Under the pieces are notes generated by a model, which was not told the origin of the DNA, did no database searches, and was given only the letters and a program-made list of their open reading frames with translations. A DNA stretch of 64,000 bases, from contig JANSXY010000014.1 of assembly GCA_024742695.1 (NCBI GenBank), positions 26,507 to 90,506 on the forward strand. The letters are read 5' to 3'. The translations under genes and the position numbers were made by a program. Positions 25,986 through 35,711 of the stretch are shown here, in pieces. The stretch comes from Paracoccaceae bacterium. Its GTDB lineage: Bacteria > Pseudomonadota > Alphaproteobacteria > Rhodobacterales > Rhodobacteraceae. Position 1 is the first letter of the stretch, and every line of letters begins with the position of its first letter.

Positions 25986-27632
25986 ATGGCCGGCCTCGCC
26001 CGTTGGCTGGAGGCGCGGCTGTCCGGCCTTGGGCGGGGCGGCGCGGCGGCGCTGCTGATCGTCGTGTCGCTGGCGATGTTCCTGCCCGGTTTCGCCACGA
26101 TGCCGCCGCTCGACCGCGATGAGCCGCGCTTTGCCCAGGCCAGCCGGCAGATGCTGGACACCGGCGATTTCGTCGATCCGCGGTTCCGCGACGACCCGCG
26201 GCACAAGAAACCCGTCGGCATCTACTGGCTGCAATCCGCCGCCGTCGCCGCGACCGGCGCGACGGAGGGCGCGGCGCTGTGGCGCTACCGTCTGCCGTCG
26301 TTGCTGGCGGCGGTGGCGGCAGTGCTGATGACCGCGAGGATCGCGGCGGACTTCGCCGGGCCGCGCGCCGGGCTGGCCGCGGGGCTGATGTTCGCCGGGG
26401 TCTTCAGCCTTGGGATGGAGGCGCGGATCGCCAAGACCGACGCGGTGCTGCTGCTGACGGTCGTGGTGGCGCAATGGGTGCTGGCGCGTCTGTGGCGCGC
26501 CGCGCGGGAACCGGGGGCCGCCGTGGCGTTGCCGCTGCCCCTTGTCCTGGCCTTCTGGCTTGCCGTGGCGGCGGGCATCCTGGTCAAGGGGCCCGTGGGG
26601 GTGATGGTCACGGGGCTTGCCGCGCTGGTTCTCGCGCTGGGGCTGCGCCGGGCCGGCTGGCTTGGCGCGCTGCGGCCGGGCCTTGGCCTTGTCCTGGTCG
26701 CGGCGCTGGTGCTGCCCTGGTATGTCGCGATCACGATCCGGTCCGATGGCGGGTTCTGGGCCGCCTCTCTGGGGCAGGACATGCTGGCGAAGGTCGCCGC
26801 CGGGCAGGAAAACCACGGCGCGCCGCCGGGCACCTACCTGGCCGTGATGTGGCTGACCTTCTTTCCCGCCGCCGCCGCGCTGGCGCTGGTGCTGCCGGCG
26901 ATCTGGCGGGCGCGGCGCAGCGCGGCGGTGGTCTTCGCCGCGGCCTGGGCGATCCCGGCCTGGCTGGTGTTCGAGGCGACGCTGACGAAGCTTACCCACT
27001 ACGTCCTGCCGCTTTACCCCGCCCTCGTCCTTGCCGTCGCCCTTGTCTGGGATGAGGCGGTGGCGGCGCCACGCCGGCTCTGGCACTGGCTGGCCTTCGG
27101 CGCGGTCACGCTGTTGCCCGTCGCCGCGCTGGCCGCGATCGGGGCCTATGCCGCGACGCTGGGGCCGGTGCCATGGGCGCCGCTGGCGCTGGGGCTTGCC
27201 GCGATCGGGCTGGGCGCGGCGCTGACCCGCCAGGCGCTGACCGGCGGCCTCGCGCTGGCCGCCGCGGCGGGGCTTGCGGTGATGGGCTGGGGCTTCGCCG
27301 CCGGGCTGGTGCGCGGGGTGACCGCGGTGCAGGCGGTCTGGCCCGCGCCGCGGATCGTCGCCGCCGCGGTCGGCCCGGACTGTCCCGCCCCGACGATCCG
27401 CAACGACGGATTCGACGAACCGTCCCTGACCTTCCTGTCGCCCGGCCCGGTTCGTCCGCTGGGGGCCGACGACCCGGTGGCGGCGCTGGCGGAGCCTTGC
27501 GCGCGGGTGCTGCTGCCGACATCGGCCTCCGGCCCGATGACACAGGCCGGCGCGCGGCCGCTGGCCCGGATCACCGGCCTCAGCCTTGGCAGCGGCAAGT
27601 CGCTGGACCTGACCCTCTGGGCCGCACCCTGA
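25986..27632 (+). CDS. ArnT-like family-39 glycosyltransferase
   Basis: A 548-residue polytopic inner-membrane protein with about 11-12 hydrophobic segments. The first periplasmic loop has the Asp-Glu pair PPLDRDEPRFAQASRQM (about residues 39-55) and HKKPVGIYWLQ, hallmarks of GT39/PMT_2 enzymes such as ArnT that use undecaprenyl-phosphate sugars to glycosylate lipid A or other envelope molecules. The acceptor and sugar here are not determined, and no arn genes are nearby. It starts one base after the LOG gene stop. The C-terminal about 90 residues form a small soluble domain. Confidence 0.88.
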   Translation: MAGLARWLEARLSGLGRGGAAALLIVVSLAMFLPGFATMPPLDRDEPRFAQASRQMLDTGDFVDPRFRDDPRHKKPVGIYWLQSAAVAATGATEGAALWRYRLPSLLAAVAAVLMTARIAADFAGPRAGLAAGLMFAGVFSLGMEARIAKTDAVLLLTVVVAQWVLARLWRAAREPGAAVALPLPLVLAFWLAVAAGILVKGPVGVMVTGLAALVLALGLRRAGWLGALRPGLGLVLVAALVLPWYVAITIRSDGGFWAASLGQDMLAKVAAGQENHGAPPGTYLAVMWLTFFPAAAALALVLPAIWRARRSAAVVFAAAWAIPAWLVFEATLTKLTHYVLPLYPALVLAVALVWDEAVAAPRRLWHWLAFGAVTLLPVAALAAIGAYAATLGPVPWAPLALGLAAIGLGAALTRQALTGGLALAAAAGLAVMGWGFAAGLVRGVTAVQAVWPAPRIVAAAVGPDCPAPTIRNDGFDEPSLTFLSPGPVRPLGADDPVAALAEPCARVLLPTSASGPMTQAGARPLARITGLSLGSGKSLDLTLWAAP

Positions 27633-27672
27633 CACCGGCGGGCGGGGCGAGGACGGATATGCCCGGCGGAGC

Positions 27673-28884
27673 CTAGCCGCCCAGCCCGGCCTCGGCCGCG
27701 ATCTCGGCCCGGCTCTTGCGGGCGCGTTCGGTGGCGGATTTCAGCTGCCCGCAGGCGGCCATGATATCCTCGCCGCGCGGGGTGCGGATCGGGCTGGCAT
27801 AGCCGGCCTTGTAGACGATGTCGGCGAAAGCCTCGATCCGCTCCCAGTCCGAGCGTTCGTAGGGCGCGCCGGGCCATTCGTTGAACGGGATCAGGTTGAT
27901 CTTGGCCGGGATGCCGGCGATCAGCTTCACCAGCCGCCGGGCATCGGCGTCGGAATCGTTCACGCCCTTCAGCATCACGTATTCGAAGGTGATCCGCTCG
28001 GAATTCGACAGGCGCGGATAGTCGCGCAGCGCGGCCAGCAGGGTTTCGATGTTCCAGCGCTTGTTGATCGGCACCAGCTTGTCGCGCACCGCGTCGGTGG
28101 TGGCGTGGAACGACACCGCCAGCAGGCAGCCGATCTCCTCGGCGCAGCGGGCGATTTCCGGCACCACGCCCGAGGTCGACAGCGTGATCCGGCGGCGCGA
28201 GAGCGAAAGCCCCTCGCCATCCATCACCACCTTAATCGCGTCGCGCACCGCCTCGAAATTGTAAAGCGGCTCGCCCATGCCCATCAGAACGACGTTCGAG
28301 ACAAGCCGCGTTTCATCCTTCGGCTTGCCCGGTTCGGGCCATTCGCCAAGGTCGTCGCGCGCCAGCATCACCTGGCCCACGATCTCGCCCGCGGTCAGGT
28401 TGCGGACCAGCTTCTGCGTGCCGGTATGGCAGAACGAACAGGTCAGCGTGCAGCCGACCTGGCTGGAGATGCACAGCGTGCCGCGGTTTTCCTCGGGGAT
28501 GTAGACGGTTTCCACCTCGTGCCCGCCGGCGATCCGCACCAGGTATTTCCGCGTTCCGTCGGCGGAAACCTGGCGGCTGACGACCTGCGGCAACTCGATG
28601 GTGAAATGCGCGGCCAGAAGCGCGCGGTAGTCCTTGGCGAGGTTCGTCATCGCCGCGAAATCGCGCACCCCCCAGTGATAGATCCACTGCCAGATCTGGC
28701 CCAGCCGCATCTTCGCCTGCTTTTCCGGCGTGCCCACCGCGATCAGCGCATCGCGCAACTGGTCCCGCGTCAGGCCGACAAGGTTGACCGGGCCGCCCTC
28801 GGGCAGCTTCCGCGGGATCGTCAGCACGTCCTGCGTGATCGGGGCGGCGGGGCCGCCGGCTTGGGGCATCTCGGGCATGGTCAT
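27673..28884 (-). CDS. rlmN: Dual-specificity RNA methyltransferase RlmN
   Basis: A 403-residue radical SAM enzyme that installs 2-methyladenosine at A2503 of 23S rRNA and A37 of some tRNAs. The 4Fe-4S cysteines are Cys145, Cys149 and Cys152 in [13 protein letters not shown] catalytic Cys is in DIMAACGQL near the C-terminus, with another in the usual upstream position. GMGEPLYN and SFHATTD motifs are typical. The ATG at 28884 is preceded by GAGGA. The N-terminal about 20 residues extend beyond the E. coli protein but are common in Rhodobacterales. Confidence 0.97.
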   Translation of the reverse strand: MTMPEMPQAGGPAAPITQDVLTIPRKLPEGGPVNLVGLTRDQLRDALIAVGTPEKQAKMRLGQIWQWIYHWGVRDFAAMTNLAKDYRALLAAHFTIELPQVVSRQVSADGTRKYLVRIAGGHEVETVYIPEENRGTLCISSQVGCTLTCSFCHTGTQKLVRNLTAGEIVGQVMLARDDLGEWPEPGKPKDETRLVSNVVLMGMGEPLYNFEAVRDAIKVVMDGEGLSLSRRRITLSTSGVVPEIARCAEEIGCLLAVSFHATTDAVRDKLVPINKRWNIETLLAALRDYPRLSNSERITFEYVMLKGVNDSDADARRLVKLIAGIPAKINLIPFNEWPGAPYERSDWERIEAFADIVYKAGYASPIRTPRGEDIMAACGQLKSATERARKSRAEIAAEAGLGG

Positions 28885-28955
28885 GGCACGCGGTCCTCGG
28901 GGCAGGCCGCCGATATAGGCGATCGGCGCGCGAAACGGAACCGGTTTCGCCCGGA

Positions 28956-29495
28956 TCAGCTGCCGCAGCGGCTCTCGGCCTCGGTCATCGCCGCGGTGAA
29001 GCCAAGCAGCGAGAACGTGTCGGACGTCTGCGTGCCGCGCGCGGAGCGGCCGACGATGACGGCCGACGCGCCCTGCTTGAGCGCCGCGACGATCTTCGCG
29101 TCTTCCTCCGGGCCGCCGGCCCAGGCCCATTCGCCATCGGTGAACAGATCGAAGCTGTCGGACCCGACCCGCATCGATACCGTCGAGCCGTCGGCGAAGG
29201 GATAGCCCCCGGTGTAGGAAATCTCGCCCGCGGCGCCCGCGCCGGGGCGGAAGGTGACGAACAGCAGGATATCGCCGCGGCGCACGTCACTGGTCACGTC
29301 GTTGCCATCGCGCTGGGCCGTCCAGGACTTCGGCGCCGATACACCCCAGCATTCCTTCGCCGGCTGTTCCTCGATGAACACGCTCCAATCCGTGTCGGCG
29401 GCGACCCGGTTATCCGATTCCTGTGCAACGGACGGCCCGGCCAGGATCATGGCGGCCAGCAATGCGCCCGTGACGCGTGCGATCGATGAGGTCAT
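28956..29495 (-). CDS. Invasion-associated locus B (IalB)-like exported protein
   Basis: A 179-residue exported protein with a clear signal peptide (residues 1-24, VAQ-E). The mature part matches the IalB family by eye: an early Trp-containing [17 protein letters not shown], a [16 protein letters not shown] strand block and paired Cys residues (Cys49 and one three residues from the end) that may form a disulfide. The molecular role is unknown; the family name comes from Bartonella and does not imply pathogenicity. AGGAGG lies nine bases before the ATG. It is probably monocistronic, or weakly linked to rlmN 71 bases downstream. Confidence 0.82.
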   Translation of the reverse strand: MTSSIARVTGALLAAMILAGPSVAQESDNRVAADTDWSVFIEEQPAKECWGVSAPKSWTAQRDGNDVTSDVRRGDILLFVTFRPGAGAAGEISYTGGYPFADGSTVSMRVGSDSFDLFTDGEWAWAGGPEEDAKIVAALKQGASAVIVGRSARGTQTSDTFSLLGFTAAMTEAESRCGS

Positions 29496-29694
29496 GTGTT
29501 CGCAGCCTCCTGCTCTTGCGCTGCCTGTCGTTGTCTCCGCCCGGAACATTCCCTGCCCCTGTCCCCGCGGCTTTGCCGTGGCACGGGACGGTTCGAACCG
29601 GTATTGCGGGTTTACTGCATAATCGCCGGCGGGCGAAAGCCCCGGAAGCGGAAAATCGCTGAATTCACGCGGGTATGAAGGAAGGAGCGGAAAG

Positions 29695-30687
29695 ATGGCG
29701 GCACAGGCGATGATCGAGTTGTGGCGCGGTGGAATGATGGAAAGCCGGCACATGGGCCACGCGGTGGTCTGCGATGCGGCGGGCGGGATCGTGGAAGCCT
29801 GGGGAGAGCCAGAGGCGGTGATCCTGCCGCGCTCGGCCTGCAAGATGATGCAGGCGCTGCCGCTGGTCGAAAGCGGCGCGGCCGATGCGGCGGGGCTGGG
29901 CGAGGCGCAGATGGCGCTGGCCTGCGCCAGCCACGCCGCCGCGGCGATCCACACCGAGATGGTGGCCGACTGGCTGGCCGCGCTGGGGCTGGGCGAGGCC
30001 GATCTGCGCTGCGGCCCGCAGATGCCGCGCGACGCGGCGGCGAAGAAGGCGCTGTTGTGTTCCGATACCGAACCCTGCCAGATCCACAATAATTGTTCGG
30101 GCAAGCATGCCGGGTTCCTGACGCTGGCGCGGCACCTGCGCTCCGGGCCGGAATACGTGGAGATCGACCACCCGGTGCAGCGCGCGGTGAAGGCGGCCTT
30201 CGAGGAGGTGACGGAAGTGACCTCGCCGGGTTGGGGGATCGACGGCTGTTCGGCCCCGAACTTCGCCACCACGCTGCATGGCTTCGCCCGCGCCGCCGCC
30301 CGCTTCGCCGCGGCGCGCGAGACCGGCGACGCGCGGTCGCGCGCGATGGTCCGGCTGACCCGCGCGATGGCCACCCATCCCGAATACGTGGCGGGCGAGG
30401 GCCGCGCCTGCACCCGGCTGATGCGCGCGATGGAAGGCCGCGTCGCGGTCAAGACCGGGGCGGAGGCGGTGTTCGTCGCCATCGTCCCCGACCGCGGGCT
30501 GGGCGTGGCGCTGAAGATCGAGGACGGGGCAACCCGCGCCTCCGAGGCGGCGATCACCGCGATCCTGATGCGGCTTGGCGTGCTCGACCCCTCGCATGAG
30601 GTGGTCGAGGGCCTCTTGACCGGCCCGATCCGGAACTGGCGCGGGCTGGTCACCGGCGAGATGCGGCTGGCCGAGGGGTTCTGCTGA
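29695..30687 (+). CDS. Type II-like (thermolabile, Rhizobium-type) L-asparaginase
   Basis: A 330-residue member of the Asparaginase_II family typified by Rhizobium etli AnsA/ReAV, unrelated to the E. coli enzymes. It hydrolyses asparagine to aspartate and ammonia. Conserved blocks are ILPRSACKMMQALPL, the nucleophile and lysine region NNCSGKHAGFL, GIDGCSAPNF and KTGAEAVFVAI. No signal peptide, so cytoplasmic. A GAAGGAGCG element just upstream provides a ribosome site. It stands alone, with a G/C-rich convergent terminator region after it. Confidence 0.93.
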   Translation: MAAQAMIELWRGGMMESRHMGHAVVCDAAGGIVEAWGEPEAVILPRSACKMMQALPLVESGAADAAGLGEAQMALACASHAAAAIHTEMVADWLAALGLGEADLRCGPQMPRDAAAKKALLCSDTEPCQIHNNCSGKHAGFLTLARHLRSGPEYVEIDHPVQRAVKAAFEEVTEVTSPGWGIDGCSAPNFATTLHGFARAAARFAAARETGDARSRAMVRLTRAMATHPEYVAGEGRACTRLMRAMEGRVAVKTGAEAVFVAIVPDRGLGVALKIEDGATRASEAAITAILMRLGVLDPSHEVVEGLLTGPIRNWRGLVTGEMRLAEGFC

Positions 30688-30790
30688 CCTCCATCCACCG
30701 GCCAAGGACCACGGCGGAAACAGGCGCAAAGGGCAGCGCCCGCGCCGCGGGGAGGGCGTGAAGCGCCCGCCCCGGGGGGGCGGTGCGGGC

Positions 30791-30827
30791 GCTGCCCGGG
30801 GCTGACGCCCCGGGCTATCCGGGCAGC
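30791..30827. terminator. Nested hairpin between convergent asparaginase and serB
   Basis: GCCCGGGGC (30794-30802) pairs perfectly with GCCCCGGGC (30807-30815) around a TGAC loop. An alternative outer pairing joins GCTGCCCGG (30791-30799) to CCGGGCAGC (30819-30827). Another small hairpin (GGGCG..CGCCC) lies near 30755. It probably ends transcription from both sides, although no T-tract is present. Confidence 0.5.
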
Positions 30828-30831
30828 GATT

Positions 30832-31707
30832 TCAGACCGCGAAGTCCGTCACCGCGTAGCCCTGGATGTAAAGCAGCGCGGTCAGGTCGCCGTGGTTGAT
30901 GCGGATGTCGCATTCCGCGGCGACCACGGGCTTGGCGTGCAGCGCCACCCCGGCGCCGGCAAGGCCCAGCATGCCAAGGTCGTTGGCGCCGTCGCCGACC
31001 GCCATCGCCGCCTCCGTGCCGATCCCCAGCCGGCCGGTGATCTCGCGCAGCGCGGCGACCTTCGCCTCGCGGCCAAGGATCGGGCGCGCGACCTCGCCGG
31101 TGAGCTTGCCGCAGGACGCCAGCAGCCGGTTGGCCCGGTGTTCATCGAAGCCCAAGGCCTCGGCCACCGCGCCGGTGAAGGCCGTGAACCCGCCCGAGAC
31201 CAGCGCGGCATGGCCGCCATTGGCCTTCATCGTCGCCACCAGTTCCCGCCCGCCGGGGGTGAAGGTGATGCGTTCCCTCAGCACCTGGCCGACCACCGCC
31301 TCGGGCAGACCGCGCAGAAGCGCCACGCGCTCGGTCAGCGCGGCTTCGAAATCCAGCTCGCCGTTCATCGCGCGGGCGGTGATCGCGGCGACCTTTTCAC
31401 CGATCCCGGCCATCGCGGCCAGTTCGTCGATGCATTCCTGGCCGATCATCGTGCTGTCCATGTCGGCCAGCAACAGCCGCTTGCGCCGCCCTTCGGCCGG
31501 TTGCACGACCAGATCGAGGCCGAGCCCCTGCAACCCTTCCCAAACCTCCCAGCGGTTGCCCGGCATCGCGGCAAGGTCGAATTCCGCCGCCACGCCGGGA
31601 TTGAGCCAGCGCGCCGCGCCGCCGCCCCAGGCATCGCGCAGCGCCTCCACCGTGGCGCGGTCGAGGTTCGCGCGGTCGGGGCTCGCGATCAGCGTGGCGA
31701 CATGCAT
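30832..31707 (-). CDS. serB: Phosphoserine phosphatase
   Basis: A 291-residue HAD-superfamily enzyme that makes L-serine from O-phosphoserine, the last step of the phosphorylated serine pathway. The nucleophile motif is DMDST with Asp82 and Asp84; the later VSGGFTAF and VGDGANDLGML motifs complete the HAD active site. An N-terminal about 70-residue region corresponds to the ACT-like part of long SerB proteins. It diverges from serC-serA, so all three enzymes of the pathway share this locus. Confidence 0.96.
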   Translation of the reverse strand: MHVATLIASPDRANLDRATVEALRDAWGGGAARWLNPGVAAEFDLAAMPGNRWEVWEGLQGLGLDLVVQPAEGRRKRLLLADMDSTMIGQECIDELAAMAGIGEKVAAITARAMNGELDFEAALTERVALLRGLPEAVVGQVLRERITFTPGGRELVATMKANGGHAALVSGGFTAFTGAVAEALGFDEHRANRLLASCGKLTGEVARPILGREAKVAALREITGRLGIGTEAAMAVGDGANDLGMLGLAGAGVALHAKPVVAAECDIRINHGDLTALLYIQGYAVTDFAV

Positions 31708-31822
31708 GGTCAGGTTTCCGATAGTGGAGACGGGTGTCGTTTTCGGGCGGCGATGCGGCGCATTACCGCGATTTTCCCGCTTGTGCCAGACCGTGCCGCG
31801 CTGTAGCGACGGCGGCGGGACA

Positions 31823-31858
31823 CCCCTCCCCAACGAGGGGCTTTTACCTGGAAGGGTA
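31823..31858 (+). promoter_or_regulatory. Hairpin leader directly upstream of serC
   Basis: CCCCTC (31823-31828) pairs with GAGGGG (31835-31840) around a CCCAAC loop and is followed by CTTTT, a compact intrinsic-terminator shape only 16 bases before the serC ATG. A second weak hairpin TACC (31845-31848)/GGTA (31855-31858) holds the GGAAGG ribosome-binding sequence in its loop. A conserved 'serC RNA motif' is described upstream of serC in alphaproteobacteria; position and host fit, but I cannot check the consensus. Confidence 0.55.
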
Positions 31859-31860
31859 GC

Positions 31861-33018
31861 ATGACCGACGTTTCGACCCCGGCCGCGCGGCCGGCAAATC
31901 CGCGCTTTTCCTCCGGCCCTTGCGCCAAGTTCCCCGCCTATTCGCTCGATCTGCTCGCCGACGCGCCGCTGGGCCGGTCGCATCGCGCCGCGGTCGGCAA
32001 GGCGAAGCTCAAGGCCGCGATCGACCGCACCCGCGGCATTCTGGGCGTCCCCGCCGACTACCGGATCGGGATCGTTCCCGCCTCCGACACCGGCGCGGTG
32101 GAAATGGCGATGTGGTCCTTGCTGGGCGCGCGCCCGGTGGAAATGCTGGCCTGGGAAAGCTTCGGCGAAGGCTGGGTGACGGACGCGGTCAAGCAGCTGA
32201 AACTCGACGCGACGGTGCGCAAGGCGCCCTACGGCCAGATCGTCGATTTCGCCCAGGTCGATTTCGACAGCGACGTGGTGTTCACCTGGAACGGCACCAC
32301 CTCGGGCGTGCGGCTGCCGAACGGCGATGCGATCCCGGCGGACCGCGCCGGCCTGACGATCTGCGACGCGACCTCGGCCGCCTTCGCGATGGACCTGCCG
32401 TGGGACAGACTCGATGTCACCACCTTCTCCTGGCAGAAGGTGCTGGGCGGCGAAGCGGCGCATGGCATGCTGATCCTGTCGCCCCGCGCCGTGGAACGGC
32501 TGGAAAGCTACACGCCGCCCTGGCCGCTGCCGAAGATCTTCCGCCTGACGAAGGGCGGCAAGATCAACGACGGCATCTTCCGCGGCGAGACGATCAACAC
32601 CCCCTCGATGCTCGCGGTGGAGGATTACCTCGCCGCGCTGGACTGGGCTGCGCGAATCGGCGGCCTGCCGGCGCTGATCGCGCGGGCGGAGGCGAACGCC
32701 GCCGCGGTGGCCGATTTCGTCGACAGCCACGACTGGATCGCCAATCTCGCCGAAGACCCGGCCACGGCCTCGACCACCTCGGTCTGCCTGAAGTTCACCG
32801 ATCCCGACATCACCGACGGCGCGGCCTTCGCCAAGGCCGTGGCGAAGCGGCTGGAGGCCGAGGGCGTGGCGCTGGACATCGGCAGCTACCGCGATGCGCC
32901 GCCGGGCCTGAGGATCTGGTGCGGTTCGACGGTGGAAACCGCCGATGTCGCCGCGCTGATGCCCTGGATCGAATGGGCATACCTCGCCGAACGCGCGGCG
33001 CTGGCCGCCGCGGCCTGA
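31861..33018 (+). CDS. serC: Phosphoserine aminotransferase
   Basis: A 385-residue PLP-dependent class V aminotransferase that converts 3-phosphohydroxypyruvate and glutamate to phosphoserine; it can also act in PLP synthesis. The PLP lysine is Lys193 in [11 protein letters not shown]. The start [11 protein letters not shown] and the later [18 protein letters not shown] are typical of the alphaproteobacterial/archaeal-like SerC subgroup. A hairpin leader precedes it. serA follows 75 bases downstream in the same direction. Confidence 0.96.
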   Translation: MTDVSTPAARPANPRFSSGPCAKFPAYSLDLLADAPLGRSHRAAVGKAKLKAAIDRTRGILGVPADYRIGIVPASDTGAVEMAMWSLLGARPVEMLAWESFGEGWVTDAVKQLKLDATVRKAPYGQIVDFAQVDFDSDVVFTWNGTTSGVRLPNGDAIPADRAGLTICDATSAAFAMDLPWDRLDVTTFSWQKVLGGEAAHGMLILSPRAVERLESYTPPWPLPKIFRLTKGGKINDGIFRGETINTPSMLAVEDYLAALDWAARIGGLPALIARAEANAAAVADFVDSHDWIANLAEDPATASTTSVCLKFTDPDITDGAAFAKAVAKRLEAEGVALDIGSYRDAPPGLRIWCGSTVETADVAALMPWIEWAYLAERAALAAAA

Positions 33019-33093
33019 TCGCGCGCGAAATCTCGCCGAACATCCGGGGCCATGGCGGCCCCGCTTCCTCCCGATACTCGAAGGACATGCCCC

Positions 33094-34689
33094 ATGGCAC
33101 CCAAGGTACTCGTCTCCGACAAGCTCAGCGAAACCGCCGTCCAGATCTTCCGCGATCGCGGCATCGACGTCGATTTCATGCCCGACCTGGGCAAGGACAA
33201 GGACAGGCTGGCCGAGATCATCGGCCAGTATGACGGGCTTGCCATCCGCTCGGCCACCAAGGTCACCGCGAAGCTGCTGGAAGGCGCCGACCGGCTGAAG
33301 GTCATCGGCCGTGCCGGGATCGGCGTCGACAATGTCGACATTCCCGCCGCCTCGAAGAAGGGTGTGATCGTGATGAACACGCCCTTCGGCAATTCCGTCA
33401 CCACCGCCGAACACGCCATCGCGATGATGTTCGCGGTTGCCCGGCAACTGCCCGAGGCATCGGCCTCGACCCATGCCGGCAAATGGGAAAAGAACCGCTT
33501 CATGGGGGTAGAGCTTTACAACAAGACCCTGGGCGTGATCGGCGCGGGCAACATCGGCTCGATCGTCTGCGACCGGGCGCAGGGGCTGAAGATGAAGGTC
33601 ATCGCCTACGATCCGTTCCTGTCGGAGGATCGCGCCCGCAAGATGGGGGTGACCAAGGTCGACCTCGACGAGCTTCTGGGCCGCGCGGACTTCATCACCC
33701 TGCACGTGCCGCTGACCGACAAGACCCGCAACATCCTGTCGCGCGAGGCACTGGCGAAGACCCGCAAGGGCGTGCGGATCGTCAACTGCGCCCGCGGCGG
33801 CCTGATCGACGAGGAGGCGCTGGCCGACGCGCTGAAATCCGGCCATGTCGCCGGCGCGGCGCTTGACGTCTTCGCGGTGGAACCGGCAACGGAAAGCCCG
33901 CTCTTCGGCCTGCCGAACGTGGTCGTCACCCCGCATCTCGGCGCCTCGACGACCGAGGCGCAGGAAAACGTCGCGCTGCAAGTCGCCGAACAGATGTCGG
34001 ATTACCTGCTGACCGGCGCGGTGGAAAACGCGCTCAACATGCCCTCCGTCACCGCCGAGGAGGCCGCGGTGATGGGCCCCTGGCTGGCGCTGGCGCGGAA
34101 CCTCGGATCGTTCATCGGCCAGATGACGGACGAACCGATCCGCGCGATCAACATCCTCTACGACGGCCGGGTGGCCGACATGAATCTCGCGGCGCTGAAC
34201 CAGTCGGTGATCGCCGGCGTGATGGCGGCGACGAACCCGGATGTGAACCTTGTCTCCGCCCCCGTGGTGGCGAAGGAACGCGGCATCCAGATCGCCACCA
34301 CGCGGCAGGACAAGTCCGGCGCCTTCGACGGCTACATCAAGGTCACGATGGTGACGGACGACCGCGAACGCTCGGTCGCCGGCACGGTGTTTTCCGACGG
34401 CAAGCCGCGGTTCATCCAGATCAAGGGCATCAACATCGACGCCGAGATCGGCGCGCACATGCTGTACACGACCAACGAGGACGTGCCGGGCATCATCGGG
34501 CTTCTGGGCATGACGATGGGCAAGAACGGCGTCAACATCGCCAACTTCACGCTGGGCCGGTCGGGCGTGGGGCAGGACGCGATCGCGCTTCTGTACCTCG
34601 ACCAGCCGATCGACCCGAAGGTGGTGGAAACGCTGGAATCGACGGGCATGTTCCAGCAGGTGCGACCGCTGCAATTCGACGTGGCGTGA
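33094..34689 (+). CDS. serA: D-3-phosphoglycerate dehydrogenase
   Basis: A 531-residue NAD-dependent dehydrogenase that starts serine synthesis from 3-phosphoglycerate. The nucleotide fold carries LGVIGAGNIGS (about residues 148-158). Catalytic residues include Arg234 in NCARGGLIDE and His281 in TPHLGAST. An intervening domain (about 320-450) and a C-terminal ACT domain (about 455-531, with DVPGIIGLLG) make it the long type, which is often feedback-controlled by serine. AAGGA precedes the ATG at 33094; an upstream ATG at 33052 lacks support. Confidence 0.97.
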   Translation: MAPKVLVSDKLSETAVQIFRDRGIDVDFMPDLGKDKDRLAEIIGQYDGLAIRSATKVTAKLLEGADRLKVIGRAGIGVDNVDIPAASKKGVIVMNTPFGNSVTTAEHAIAMMFAVARQLPEASASTHAGKWEKNRFMGVELYNKTLGVIGAGNIGSIVCDRAQGLKMKVIAYDPFLSEDRARKMGVTKVDLDELLGRADFITLHVPLTDKTRNILSREALAKTRKGVRIVNCARGGLIDEEALADALKSGHVAGAALDVFAVEPATESPLFGLPNVVVTPHLGASTTEAQENVALQVAEQMSDYLLTGAVENALNMPSVTAEEAAVMGPWLALARNLGSFIGQMTDEPIRAINILYDGRVADMNLAALNQSVIAGVMAATNPDVNLVSAPVVAKERGIQIATTRQDKSGAFDGYIKVTMVTDDRERSVAGTVFSDGKPRFIQIKGINIDAEIGAHMLYTTNEDVPGIIGLLGMTMGKNGVNIANFTLGRSGVGQDAIALLYLDQPIDPKVVETLESTGMFQQVRPLQFDVA

Positions 34690-34696
34690 TCGGGCA

Positions 34697-34734
34697 GGCC
34701 GGCGGACGCCTTCGGCCGAAGGTTTTCGCCGGCC
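34697..34734 (+). terminator. Nested palindromic terminator after serA
   Basis: GGCCGGCG (34697-34704) pairs with CGCCGGCC (34727-34734), and inside it CCTTCGG/CCGAAGG (34709-34722) forms a perfect palindrome followed by TTTT. It begins eight bases past the serA stop. Confidence 0.55.
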
Positions 34735-34791
34735 CCGGTTTCACTGTGTCGCGCACTGCGTTAGGAAGCACACAGCAGTCCGGACGATCGC

Positions 34792-35532
34792 ATGCGCATC
34801 TACGCCATCGGCGACATTCACGGCCATCTCGACAAGCTTCGCGCGGCGCATGAGCGGGTCGCGGCGGACCGGGCGGCCTGCGGCGACACGGCGGCGCAGG
34901 TGGTGCATATCGGCGACCTCGTCGATCGCGGCCCCGACAGCCGCGGCGTGATCGACCATCTCGCCGCCGGGCTGGCCCGGGGCGCGCCCTGGGTGGTGCT
35001 GAAGGGCAATCACGACCGGATGTTCGAGCTGTTCCTGCGCGGCGAGACCGATCCGGGCCTGCGGCCGGACTTCACCTGGCTGCACGAACGGATCGGCGGG
35101 GTGGAAACGCTGGCCTCCTACGGGATCGAGGCCAACCCCTGGCAGCGGCCCGACCGGGTGCGGGCCGAGGCGCAGGCTTCGGTGCCCGAGGCGCACCGCG
35201 CGTTCCTCGCCAATCTGCCGACGCGGCATGAGGCCGGCGAGGCGCTGTTCGTCCATGCCGGCATCCGGCCCGGCGTGAAGGTCGCGAAGCAGAAGGAAAC
35301 CGATCTGCTGTGGATCCGCGAACCCTTCCTTCTGGATACCCGCGACCACGGGCCGCTGATCGTGCACGGCCACAGCCCGGTGGAGGCGGCCACGCATTAC
35401 GGCAACCGGATCAACATCGACAGCGGCGCGGCCTATGGCGGCCCGCTGTCGGCCATCGTGCTGGAAGGCCGCGCGGCCTTTCTCCTGACCGATGCCGGAC
35501 GGGTGCCGCTGGCGCCTCAGACCTTGCCCTGA
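34792..35532 (+). CDS. Serine/threonine-protein-phosphatase-like metallophosphoesterase
   Basis: A 246-residue calcineurin-like phosphoesterase. All metal motifs are visible: GDIHGH (residues 7-12), GDLVDRG (about 42-48), GNHD (about 73-76) and HGHSP (about 196-200). It belongs to the compact bacterial PrpA/ApaH-like group that includes protein phosphatases and dinucleoside tetraphosphatases, and the true substrate is uncertain. Its last 16 bases overlap the 3' end of the convergent DUF2783 gene, which is unusual in such spaced genes. Confidence 0.9.
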   Translation: MRIYAIGDIHGHLDKLRAAHERVAADRAACGDTAAQVVHIGDLVDRGPDSRGVIDHLAAGLARGAPWVVLKGNHDRMFELFLRGETDPGLRPDFTWLHERIGGVETLASYGIEANPWQRPDRVRAEAQASVPEAHRAFLANLPTRHEAGEALFVHAGIRPGVKVAKQKETDLLWIREPFLLDTRDHGPLIVHGHSPVEAATHYGNRINIDSGAAYGGPLSAIVLEGRAAFLLTDAGRVPLAPQTLP

Positions 35533-35711
35533 CGGGCCAGGTCCAGCGCCGCGCGGATCACGCCCACGTCGCCGACATGGTTCATCAACAGAAGGATCAG
35601 CTCGGCGTTCAGCGCCGCGCTGCCCTCGGCGCTCAGCCCCTTGTGGGCGGCCAGCAGCGCGGCGTAAAGCGCGTCGGGATCGGCGATGTTCAGGTCGGTC
35701 TTCAGGGTCAT
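35517..35711 (-). CDS. DUF2783 small protein
   Basis: A 64-residue protein of DUF2783, a family of unknown function that nearly always follows a flavin-dependent aromatic hydroxylase gene. It is predicted all-helical (DPDALYAALLAAHKGL, then AALNAELILLLMNHVG). The ATG overlaps the hydroxylase stop (ATGA), so the pair is coupled. An accessory or stabilising role for the hydroxylase is an inference from this constant pairing. Its 3' end overlaps the convergent phosphoesterase gene by 16 bases. Confidence 0.9.
   Translation of the reverse strand: MTLKTDLNIADPDALYAALLAAHKGLSAEGSAALNAELILLLMNHVGDVGVIRAALDLARQGKV

Noticed and set aside
30688..30831. A sixth copy of the dispersed repeat between asparaginase and serB
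   Set aside because: The region has G/C hairpins and a CCCCGGGCTATCCGGG stretch but lacks the ATATTTGA and CCAAAAT parts, so it is only listed as a terminator.
30832..34674. 1,280-codon minus-strand frame spanning serC and serA into serB
   Set aside because: Only the serB portion (30832-31707) is real. The rest is antisense to serC and serA and is a GC-driven shadow.
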